NCBI GenBank assembly: GCA_023381645.1
Contig: JAMCRJ010000049.1
Location: 1 to 5,529 of the forward strand
DNA length: 5,529 bases
Direction: 5' to 3'
From: Gammaproteobacteria bacterium
Lineage (GTDB): Bacteria; Pseudomonadota; Gammaproteobacteria; Acidithiobacillales; Acidithiobacillaceae
Below are positions 1 to 5,529 of the stretch, in pieces. Under the pieces are notes generated by a model. That model ran no database searches, was not told the origin of the DNA, and was given only the letters and a program-made list of their open reading frames with translations. Positions within the stretch are counted from its first letter, which is position 1. The number at the start of each line of letters is the position of its first letter. A program made the translations under genes and the position numbers.

Positions 1-1335
1 GGCGTGTTCTGGGTGCCGGTATCGGGCCGCTGGGACAGGGTGCAGGCCGCCGCCAAACAGCCGGACATCGGCAAGCGCATCGATGAGGCCATGACCGAGA
101 TCGAGCGGGAAAACCCCCATCTGAAAAGCATCCTGCCCAAGGGCTATGCCCGTCCCACGCTGGATCAGCGCCGCCTGGGGGAACTGGTGGACCTCATCGG
201 TACCATTGGCCTCGGCACGGCGGAACATCAGGCCCGCGACACCCTGGGCCGCGTCTATGAATACTTCCTGGGGCGCTTTGCCAGCGCCGAGGGCAAGCGG
301 GGTGGTGAGTTCTACACCCCGGCTTCCGTAGTGCGCGTGCTGGTCACCATGCTGGCCCCCTACAAGGGTCGTATCTATGACCCCTGTTGCGGGTCCGGCG
401 GCATGTTCGTCCAGTCGGAAAAGTTCATCGAAACCCACGGCGGCAAGGTGGGCGACATCAGCGTCTATGGGGAAGAATCCAACCCCAACACCTGGAAGCT
501 GGCCCTCATGAATCTGGCCATTCGCGGCATCGAGGCGGATCTGGGACCGGAAGCGGCGGATACCTTTCACAAAGACCTGCATCCCGACCTGCGGACCGAT
601 TACATCCTTGCCAACCCGCCCTTCAACATTTCCGATTGGGGCGGCGATCTGCTGCGGGACGACAAACGCTGGCAGTACGGCGTACCACCCACCGGCAACG
701 CCAACTTCGCCTGGGTGCAGCACATGGTCCATCACCTGGCCCCCTATGGCATCGCGGGCTTCGTGCTGGCAAACGGTTCCATGTCGTCCAATACCAGCGG
801 TGAGGGCGAAATCCGCAAGAACCTCATTGAAGCCGATCTGGTGGACTGTATGGTGGCCTTACCCGGCCAGCTTTTCTACAGCACCCAAATTCCCGTGTGC
901 CTGTGGTTTCTGGCGAAGAACCGCGACGATGGCAAGGGCATGGCGGGCAAGGAACTGTACGAGCGTACCGGCGAAGTGCTGTTCATCGACGCCCGCAACC
1001 TGGGCTGCATGGCCGACCGCACCCATCGGGAACTGTCTGACGAGGACATCCAGAAGATCGCCGATACTTACCATAACTGGCGGGGTGATGGTGACGGGGA
1101 ATATGCAGACGTTCCCGGCTTCTGCAAGGCGGCGAGCCTCGACGATATCCGCAAGAATGGCCACGTCCTGACGCCGGGCCGCTATGTGGGGGCTGCCGCC
1201 AAGGATGACGATGACGAGCCATTTGAGGAAAAGATGGCGCGACTGACCAAAGACCTATCGGAACAGTTGGCGGAAGGACGGCGGCTGGAAGAGGAAATGC
1301 GGAAGAACCTTCGGGTGTTAGGGTATGAACTGTGA
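1..1335 (+). CDS. hsdM: Type I restriction-modification system, methyltransferase (M) subunit, 5' end off the window
   Basis: This is the S-adenosylmethionine-dependent N6-adenine methyltransferase subunit of a type I restriction-modification enzyme; with HsdS it forms the modification complex. Counting from the GTG at 4, the SAM-binding motif I is [10 protein letters not shown] at residues 126-135. The catalytic motif IV is NPPF at 204-207, the adenine-methylase form. The first residues (FWVPVSGRW...IGKRIDEAM) match the part of HsdM that follows its N-terminal helical domain, and the frame is open to base 1. I therefore think roughly 70-90 residues lie off the left edge and that GTG 4 is not the start. 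The C-terminus is an acidic, charged helical tail ending NLRVLGYEL, as is usual where HsdM meets HsdS. In most hsd operons hsdS overlaps this stop; here a toxin-antitoxin cassette follows instead. All motifs look intact, so the enzyme should be active. Confidence 0.96.
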   Translation, partial: GVFWVPVSGRWDRVQAAAKQPDIGKRIDEAMTEIERENPHLKSILPKGYARPTLDQRRLGELVDLIGTIGLGTAEHQARDTLGRVYEYFLGRFASAEGKRGGEFYTPASVVRVLVTMLAPYKGRIYDPCCGSGGMFVQSEKFIETHGGKVGDISVYGEESNPNTWKLALMNLAIRGIEADLGPEAADTFHKDLHPDLRTDYILANPPFNISDWGGDLLRDDKRWQYGVPPTGNANFAWVQHMVHHLAPYGIAGFVLANGSMSSNTSGEGEIRKNLIEADLVDCMVALPGQLFYSTQIPVCLWFLAKNRDDGKGMAGKELYERTGEVLFIDARNLGCMADRTHRELSDEDIQKIADTYHNWRGDGDGEYADVPGFCKAASLDDIRKNGHVLTPGRYVGAAAKDDDDEPFEEKMARLTKDLSEQLAEGRRLEEEMRKNLRVLGYEL

Positions 1336-1344
1336 GCGGCTCCA

Positions 1345-1373
1345 TTGACAACGCAGTGTATCAATACAAAAAT
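1345..1373 (+). promoter_or_regulatory. Putative promoter and operator for brnT-brnA
   Basis: A perfect -35 hexamer TTGACA lies at 1345-1350, ten bases after the hsdM stop. Seventeen bases further on, 1368-1373 reads AAAAAT, a poor -10. Between them is a perfect 5-bp inverted repeat with a 2-base centre, TGTATCAATACA (1357-1368). BrnA-type antitoxins are known to repress their own operon, and a palindrome between the -35 and -10 of a toxin-antitoxin unit is where such an operator is expected. The -10 is weak, so the promoter call is an inference. If it is right, transcription would begin close to the brnT ATG at 1378, giving a nearly leaderless message. Confidence 0.45.
1346..1355. repeat. 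Short direct repeat, left copy (TGACAACGCA)
   Basis: The ten bases TGACAACGCA occur here, just after hsdM, and again exactly at 2277-2286, just after the zinc-finger antitoxin gene. The two copies bracket the toxin-antitoxin cassette. A 10-mer match can occur by chance in a window this long, so position is the only reason to list it. It also overlaps the -35 box. Confidence 0.3.
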
Positions 1374-1377
1374 CAAT

Positions 1378-1659
1378 ATGCGGCTTGAATGGGACGAGGC
1401 CAAGCGGCAAGCCACCCTGGAACATCGGGGTTTGGATTTTGCCGATTGCAACGAAATCTTTGCAAATGTGACCTTCGAGTTTCCCGACGACCGTAAGAAC
1501 TATGGTGAGCCCCGGACGATCTGCATCGGATTTCTGAAAGGCCGTATGGTAGCGGTGGTTTACACTCAGCGGGGGGTTCACCGTCGCATTGTCTCGATGA
1601 GGAAGTGCAATGAACGCGAAAAGAAAGTCTACCGTGACCGTCTGGAAAGACGAGGATGA
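1378..1659 (+). CDS. brnT: BrnT-family ribonuclease toxin of a type II toxin-antitoxin pair
   Basis: This is a 93-residue BrnT toxin; BrnT is a small RelE-like ribonuclease that stops translation and is neutralised by BrnA. It opens MRLEWDEAKRQATLEHRGLDF, the usual BrnT start. The core GRMVAVVYTQRGVHRRIVSMRK (about residues 55-76) and the closing NEREKKVY helix are also typical. I chose ATG 1378 because it gives the family N-terminus; an in-frame TTG at 1345 would add 11 atypical residues and falls on the -35 box. There is no clear Shine-Dalgarno sequence before 1378 (the bases are A-rich), so initiation may be leaderless or coupled to hsdM translation. Its last 50 bases overlap brnA. Length and conserved blocks look intact. 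It sits inside an hsd operon, between hsdM and hsdS. Confidence 0.92.
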   Translation: MRLEWDEAKRQATLEHRGLDFADCNEIFANVTFEFPDDRKNYGEPRTICIGFLKGRMVAVVYTQRGVHRRIVSMRKCNEREKKVYRDRLERRG

Positions 1660-1948
1660 GGCCCCAGAGCTGACCGGAGTTGATTTCGATCATCCGCAAG
1701 GCCGATGGAAACACGGTGGGGAACCCATTGAAGAAGTTCAGGGCAAGGCGGCCTTCCGCGAGGCGCTGAAGAAGAAACAGGTCAACATGCTGATCGACGC
1801 CGATGTTCTGGAATTTTATCGCCGGAAGGCTGGTGGGCGCGGCTACCAGACACTCATCAATCGGACCTTGCGCGAATCCATGGAACGGAACGCCCTGCTG
1901 GACGCCGTACGACAGGTGGTTCGGGAAGAGTTGCACCGTCCCTCATGA
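1610..1948 (+). CDS. brnA: BrnA-family antitoxin with ribbon-helix-helix domain
   Basis: This is the 112-residue antitoxin partner of BrnT; it binds and blocks the toxin and represses the operon through a ribbon-helix-helix DNA-binding domain. Residues 57-91 (QVNMLIDADVLEFYRRK, then GYQTLINRTLRESM) show the beta strand and two helices of that fold. The N-terminal part, with W12, APEL at 18-21 and an acidic/aromatic linker, is the toxin-binding side in this family. ATG 1610 has an AGGAAG ribosome-binding site at 1600-1605 and lies inside brnT, so the two proteins should be translationally coupled. About 20 residues (NALLDAVRQVVREELHRPS) follow the usual end of the domain. A short ATG frame (1945-1989, 14 codons) overlaps its stop as ATGA but encodes nothing recognisable. 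Confidence 0.9.
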   Translation: MNAKRKSTVTVWKDEDEAPELTGVDFDHPQGRWKHGGEPIEEVQGKAAFREALKKKQVNMLIDADVLEFYRRKAGGRGYQTLINRTLRESMERNALLDAVRQVVREELHRPS

Positions 1949-2054
1949 ACGCTATCCGGGTGATCATCGCCCGAAATTCCGCTGCATAGTCGTCACCGCC
2001 TACAGACCATCTCCGGATCAATGGCATTTGGACAACAAAACGAGGAAGCCATGA
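1947..2054 (+). pseudogene. Remnant of a DUF4258-type toxin gene (C-terminal fragment)
   Basis: The reading frame across this stretch ends VVTAYRPSPDQWHLDNKTRKP and stops at 2052-2054. The block VTAYRPxPxxW plus a basic tail is, from memory, the C-terminus of DUF4258 proteins, which are the usual toxin partners of YgiT-type zinc-finger antitoxins. Upstream in the same frame, ERYPGDHRP resembles another DUF4258 block (E-x-YP-x-D-x-P), but the stretch normally between the two is absent and there is no N-terminal half. The frame runs back into brnA DNA without its own start. Its stop overlaps the zinc-finger gene's ATG as ATGA, the expected toxin-antitoxin coupling. I read it as a toxin gene reduced by deletion to its 3' end. 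The left boundary is approximate; the part from about 1986 on is the surest. Confidence 0.55.
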
Positions 2055-2275
2055 AATGTGTCATCTGCAAACATGGAAATACGGAATCGGGTTACGCCAC
2101 CGTTACTTTAGAACGGGGTGATACGGTGCTGGTCATTCGTGATGTTCCCGCACAAATCTGTAGCGAGTGTGGAGAATATTATCTCGACACAGCCACCAGC
2201 ACGCACGTCATGGCGTTGGGCGAAGAAGCGGTACAACGCCACGCAGAAGTGGAAGTGCTTCGCTATGTGGCTTAA
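2051..2275 (+). CDS. YgiT-type (MqsA N-terminal-like) zinc-finger antitoxin, without its toxin
   Basis: This 74-residue protein has two CxxC pairs, C3-V-I-C6 and C37-S-E-C40, that would hold one zinc ion, as in the N-terminal domain of MqsA/YgiT antitoxins. The order is MKCVICKHG, a strand-rich stretch (YATVTLERGDTVLVIRDVPA), then ICSECGEYYLD and a final helix (EEAVQRHAEVEVLRYVA). The C-terminal helix-turn-helix of full MqsA is absent, so this is the short form normally encoded just downstream of a DUF4258 toxin. ATG 2051 is preceded by GAGGAAG (2042-2048) and begins at the family N-terminus; an in-frame ATG at 2021 lacks both. Its upstream partner survives only as a fragment, leaving an orphan antitoxin. 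It may persist by chance, or protect the cell against related toxins elsewhere. Confidence 0.85.
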   Translation: MKCVICKHGNTESGYATVTLERGDTVLVIRDVPAQICSECGEYYLDTATSTHVMALGEEAVQRHAEVEVLRYVA

Positions 2276-2276
2276 C

Positions 2277-2286
2277 TGACAACGCA
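2277..2286. repeat. Short direct repeat, right copy (TGACAACGCA)
   Basis: This is identical to 1346-1355. It starts just after the zinc-finger gene stop and ends just before the ORF6N remnant. With the left copy it frames the toxin-antitoxin cassette, which would fit an insertion or recombination scar. The match is short and could be chance. Confidence 0.3.
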
Positions 2287-2288
2287 AA

Positions 2289-2552
2289 ATGATTTGCGAA
2301 CTGGATACCGTCATTCCAAGGTCACAATTGGTGGTCTTAAACGATGAGCCTGACTTGAGATCACAATCTGTGACCTCAAGTGCCCATGGCGGGAGAAGCT
2401 CCTATCCCTACGCCTTCACCGAACAGGGCGTGACCATGCTCTCCCGGCGGTGCTTTGCCTTTTCCAGAATGGACAAGAGCGGATGGAAGGTCGTGGAGCG
2501 GATGGATGCGCTCATTGAGCGCAATTTGCGGGGGCTTGGGTATGGGGGGTGA
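2289..2552 (+). pseudogene. Truncated ORF6N-domain gene fused to an HsdM-like tail
   Basis: The frame contains LRSQSVTSSAHGGRSSYPYAFTEQGVTMLS, which is the C-terminal part of the ORF6N domain (conserved RSQxxTSS...GGR...PYxFTEQGVxML). This family of phage-type DNA-binding proteins is often encoded beside hsd genes. The N-terminal part of the domain (normally IRGxxVMLDxDLAxLYGV...) is missing, and the frame is closed by a stop at 2277-2279, so the 5' end has been lost. ATG 2289 has no ribosome-binding site. After TMLS the normal downstream region is also absent; the frame continues with unrelated residues and ends MDALIERNLRGLGYGG, which looks like an HsdM C-terminus. I treat it as a chimeric relic that may still be translated and couple to hsdS, whose ATG at 2542 lies inside it. 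Confidence 0.75.
2353..2381. repeat. Near-perfect palindrome inside the ORF6N motif
   Basis: The left arm ACTTGAGATCACA (2353-2365) and right arm TGTGACCTCAAGT (2369-2381) pair over 13 positions with one mismatch (A2360/C2374) and a 3-base loop ATC. It encodes LRSQSVTSS, the signature stretch of the ORF6N domain. A related, less symmetrical copy lies 39 bases upstream at 2319-2337 (14 of 19 bases identical) and encodes RSQLVV. It could be a protein-binding site, an RNA hairpin, or a by-product of codon choice. Confidence 0.7.
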
Positions 2553-2557
2553 GTGGA
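2490..2557 (+). repeat. Second copy of an hsdM 3' end / hsdS 5' start junction
   Basis: The residues ERMDALIERNLRGLGYGG followed by a stop at 2550-2552 parallel the real HsdM tail, [18 protein letters not shown] and stop. At DNA level 2538-2557 and 1321-1340 agree at 14 of 20 positions, including GGGTATG and GTGAG-GG around the stops. In both places an ATG is embedded in the Gly-Tyr codons before the stop; at 2542 it is the hsdS start. The simplest reading is that hsdS arrived with, or kept, the last codons of a diverged hsdM. Exact left end is uncertain. Confidence 0.45.
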
Positions 2558-3795
2558 AAGACTGCTCGCTTGGAGATGTGGTCGAGTTGAAGCGTGGCTA
2601 CGACTTGCCGCAAAAAGAACGCCTGCCTGGTGACGTTCCGCTGGTCTCATCCTCCGGTGTCACGGACACCCACGCAAAAGCAATGGTCAAGGGACCGGGG
2701 GTTGTGACCGGGCGATATGGAACATTAGGGCAAGTCTTTTATGTTGAGCAGGATTTTTGGCCGCTCAACACCACGCTTTACGTGCGCGACTTCAAAGGCA
2801 ACGACCCGCGCTTCATCAGTTATTTCCTGCGCGACGTCGATTTTCTCGCCTATTCAGACAAGGCTGCCGTTCCCGGCTTGAATCGCAACCACTTGCATCA
2901 GGCGAAGGTTCGGATTCCGGTCGATCCCGCAGAACAATGCCGTATCGCCCACATCCTGGACACCCTCGACGACAAGATCGAGAACAACCGCAAGACGGCG
3001 AAGACCTTGGAAGCCATGGCGCAGACCATCTTCCAGTCGTGGTTCGTGGACTTCGACCCGGTACGTGCCAAGATGGCCGGGGAATCGCGGGAAAGCATCT
3101 GCAAGCGGCTAAAGCTCACGCCCGAGATTCTGGACCTGTTCCCTGACCGGCTGGTAGACTCGGAATTGGGGGAAATTCCAGAGGGGTGGGAGGTCAAACC
3201 TATTATTAAAGAGTTTGACGTGACCATGGGCCAATCACCTCCTGGAAATACATACAACCAAATAGGCGATGGATTTCCGTTCTATCAGGGTTGCGCAGAT
3301 TTTGGGATTAAATACCCAGGCAATCGAATTTTCTGTACTGAACCCACAAGAACAGCACGTAAAGGTGATACGTTAATCAGTGTTCGCGCCCCTGTTGGAA
3401 GAATGAATGTTGCGACGGAAATATGCGCAATAGGTCGTGGCGTTGCAGCTATCCGGCATCACACCGAGAGCACCGCATACACTTACAATTTGATCACATC
3501 TCTTCACGATGTTTTTGATGGCTTCAATTCTGAAGGGACGGTTTTTGGTGCCATAGGAAAATCTGATTTTCATAAGGTAAGGATAATTTCACCTCCAAAT
3601 ATTATCGTTACAAAGCATGACTCGCTATGTAACGCCACTGATCAACGGCAGTCTATCTTTCATGAAGAAATAAGCAGGTTGGTTAAAATAAGGGACCACC
3701 TTCTACCTAAGCTCATATCTGGTGAGATCCGCGTGTCTGATGCGCAAGCAGTGGTTGATACAACCGCCAATGCCAGTAAGCCATTTCACGACTAA
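2542..3795 (+). CDS. hsdS: Type I restriction-modification system, specificity (S) subunit
   Basis: This 417-residue HsdS recognises a two-part DNA target and docks the M and R subunits. The first target recognition domain spans about residues 1-138 (GEWKDCSLGDVVELKRGYDLP, VSSSGV, VTGRYGTLGQVFYV, PLNTTLYV). The central conserved helix follows at about 139-175 (LDTLDDKIENNRKTAKTLEAMAQTIFQSWFVDFDPV), then a linker GEIPEGWE at 210-217. The second recognition domain is about 217-370 (TMGQSPPGNTYN, FPFYQGCADFG, TLISVRAPVG, IGRGVAAIR). The C-terminal helix (ISRLVKIRDHLLPKLISGEIRV, 377-398) repeats the central one. I chose ATG 2542 because it gives the family N-terminus MGGEWKDC and overlaps the upstream stop as normal hsdM-hsdS pairs do; the frame is open further left to 2455 but those residues are not HsdS-like. 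The second recognition domain is much more AT-rich than the rest. Length is normal and nothing looks broken. Confidence 0.95.
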   Translation: MGGEWKDCSLGDVVELKRGYDLPQKERLPGDVPLVSSSGVTDTHAKAMVKGPGVVTGRYGTLGQVFYVEQDFWPLNTTLYVRDFKGNDPRFISYFLRDVDFLAYSDKAAVPGLNRNHLHQAKVRIPVDPAEQCRIAHILDTLDDKIENNRKTAKTLEAMAQTIFQSWFVDFDPVRAKMAGESRESICKRLKLTPEILDLFPDRLVDSELGEIPEGWEVKPIIKEFDVTMGQSPPGNTYNQIGDGFPFYQGCADFGIKYPGNRIFCTEPTRTARKGDTLISVRAPVGRMNVATEICAIGRGVAAIRHHTESTAYTYNLITSLHDVFDGFNSEGTVFGAIGKSDFHKVRIISPPNIIVTKHDSLCNATDQRQSIFHEEISRLVKIRDHLLPKLISGEIRVSDAQAVVDTTANASKPFHD

Positions 3796-3798
3796 GTC

Positions 3799-4686
3799 AT
3801 GAAGACCGTGGCCGAGCAACTTCAAACCCACATCCGATCCGAGATGCTGGGCGATCTGCGCAAGATTGAGGGCATGAAGAACCTTCTCGGCCACTTGGCG
3901 CAGTTCAATGTGGTGGTGGACGCCAATATTATCCTGGGTGATCTGATCTGGCTTGTCGGCAAACGGAAAAATCCAGAGGCGACCACTGAACTTGTGGAGT
4001 GTATCAACGCTGGAACCATTGTAGCTTATGTCGCCCGCCCGGTGTTGGCAGAAGTGGATGAGCACATCGCAACGATAGCCACGGCCAAAAAATTGCCTGA
4101 AGATGCGTTGCGGCGGGAGTGGAAGAGTTATCGCAAACTCCTCAAACTCAGAACCCCGTCGAAGGCCCTTGTTGACCGTTATAAGGAGGGTCAAGACCCG
4201 GACGACGCGCCAACCATTGCACTCGCAAAAATGATTCGGGCAGATGGCATTCTGAGCAAGGACAGCGACGTCGTGGCGATGGGCGGCCTCGTGATCGAGT
4301 TGGACTTTACGAATCACGCACGAGACTACTCACGAAAAACCGCTGTAGCGGTGACTATTCGGTGCTCAGGCGGAATCGTGCTGATCGTCTCCTGGGCTTC
4401 GATTGAAATCATTCTAAAGTCGGCAGTAGGTTGTGTCGCGTGGTTTCGCAGTCTGCCTGCATCTGTCCAGATCATCCTCCTATTCGCGGTCGTCGCCGTC
4501 GCGTCAAACAAGAATGCGCAAGAGCACGTGATCGCCATGATTGCGCCACTCAGGACCGCAATATCCGGTCACTGGCCAGAGGCAATTGACTGGCTGGCGA
4601 GCGTAGGCGCAACGCTTGCCGAAAATACGATTAAGCCGCCCGTTCCAACTTTCAAAGCGCAGAAAAGTCGCAGAGCATCTCCATGA
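3799..4686 (+). CDS. PIN-domain putative ribonuclease with C-terminal membrane segments
   Basis: This 295-residue protein has an N-terminal PIN domain at about residues 34-165. The four expected acidic metal-binding positions are visible: D41 in FNVVVDANIILGD, E85 in RPVLAEVDEHI, D136 in DPDDAPTIALAKMI, and D155/D157 in GILSKDSDVV. PIN proteins are Mg2+-dependent ribonucleases, many of them toxins. A helix-rich insert, 91-130, precedes the third acid. After the domain come a hydrophobic stretch at about 189-216 (interrupted by E203 and K207) and a clearer membrane-like segment at 223-235 (VQIILLFAVVAVA), then a soluble tail of about 60 residues. A membrane-tethered PIN protein is unusual. ATG 3799 is 3 bases after the hsdS stop with only a weak ribosome-binding site, so translation is probably coupled. 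The stop overlaps the next ATG as ATGA. The specific function is unknown; I see no antitoxin gene beside it. Confidence 0.8.
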   Translation: MKTVAEQLQTHIRSEMLGDLRKIEGMKNLLGHLAQFNVVVDANIILGDLIWLVGKRKNPEATTELVECINAGTIVAYVARPVLAEVDEHIATIATAKKLPEDALRREWKSYRKLLKLRTPSKALVDRYKEGQDPDDAPTIALAKMIRADGILSKDSDVVAMGGLVIELDFTNHARDYSRKTAVAVTIRCSGGIVLIVSWASIEIILKSAVGCVAWFRSLPASVQIILLFAVVAVASNKNAQEHVIAMIAPLRTAISGHWPEAIDWLASVGATLAENTIKPPVPTFKAQKSRRASP

Positions 4687-4785
4687 ACGAATCCACCATC
4701 GAACACCACGCCATCGCCCTGTTCCAGGAACTGGGCTACGCTTACGCCTTCGGCCCGGACGGCAACCAAAAAGAACGCGAAGACT

Positions 4786-4802
<17 letters not shown>
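4683..4802 (+). pseudogene. hsdR: N-terminal fragment of hsdR (restriction subunit), cut after 39 codons
   Basis: The frame MNESTIEHHAIALFQELGYAYAFGPDG... is the characteristic start of type I HsdR proteins, normally around 1000 residues with nuclease and helicase motor domains. Here it continues only to KEREDYETDL and stops at 4800-4802, where the downstream RhuM-family gene has already begun in another frame (ATG 4786). The break falls at EDY, where HsdR normally continues into its nuclease domain. The ATG overlaps the PIN gene stop as ATGA, so this is the native operon position for hsdR. Either the RhuM gene was inserted here and the remainder of hsdR lies to the right of the window, or hsdR is deleted. 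The fragment could still act as a short leader coupling translation into the RhuM gene. Confidence 0.8.

Positions 4803-5529
<727 letters not shown>

Noticed and set aside
4..6. GTG as the true hsdM start
   Set aside because: The first residues align with the interior of HsdM, and the frame is open to the window edge, so the start lies upstream.
387..1171. Open frames in the other plus frames inside hsdM
   Set aside because: They overlap conserved HsdM motifs and translate to biased, Arg/Pro/Ala-rich sequence typical of shadow frames.
1373..1936. Minus-strand open frame of 187 codons opposite brnT/brnA
   Set aside because: Both plus-strand genes are clear family members with a ribosome-binding site and coupled overlap; the minus translation resembles nothing.
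1945..1989. 14-codon frame starting ATGA over the brnA stop
   Set aside because: Too short and without recognisable content; it may be a relic of a former downstream gene start but cannot be supported.
4183..4189. Perfect Shine-Dalgarno-like AAGGAGG inside the PIN gene
   Set aside because: No start codon lies at a suitable distance; the next ATG (4231) is about 40 bases away and in frame with the PIN gene itself, so it is just coding sequence.

Overview
The window is a single-strand (+) accessory or defence-island segment. It is built around a type I restriction-modification (hsd) operon that has been interrupted and rearranged several times. Most coding DNA is moderately GC-rich with proteobacterial-looking codon use, and the gene families (HsdM/HsdS, BrnT/BrnA, YgiT-type zinc finger, ORF6N, RhuM) are common in beta- and gammaproteobacterial genomic islands. 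I cannot name a genus. The sequence starts inside hsdM and ends inside a RhuM-family gene, so both edges are open.

Layout, left to right: (1) 1-1335, hsdM methyltransferase lacking only the N-terminus, which lies off the left edge. (2) 1345-2275, a toxin-antitoxin cassette. It holds a putative promoter/operator, brnT (toxin) overlapping brnA (antitoxin), a decayed remnant of what looks like a DUF4258 toxin, and an intact YgiT-type zinc-finger antitoxin left without its toxin. (3) 2289-2552, the 3' part of an ORF6N-domain gene whose DNA-binding half is missing; its tail looks like a second copy of an HsdM C-terminus. (4) 2542-3795, a full-length hsdS with two target recognition domains, the second clearly AT-rich. 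(5) 3799-4686, a PIN-domain nuclease-like protein with C-terminal hydrophobic, probably membrane, segments. (6) 4683-4802, the first 39 codons of hsdR, then a stop. (7) 4786-5529, a RhuM-family gene that overlaps the hsdR fragment and runs off the right edge. Its last visible residues suggest a downstream Fic/Doc domain.

The genes read as one compact co-directional unit: ATGA overlaps at 1945, 2051 and 4683, a 50-nt brnT/brnA overlap, an 11-nt overlap into hsdS, and a 3-nt gap from hsdS to the PIN gene. HsdM and HsdS would form the modification enzyme. No working HsdR is encoded in the window. Either the restriction subunit lies to the right of the RhuM gene, or the locus is now methylation-only with toxin-like genes (BrnT, PIN, RhuM/Fic) in the surrounding slots. 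The repeated insertion at gene boundaries (hsdM/hsdS and hsdS/hsdR) is the most striking property. Two hairpin-forming palindromes, each inside a conserved coding motif of a phage-type regulator gene (ORF6N and RhuM), are unexplained and worth following up.
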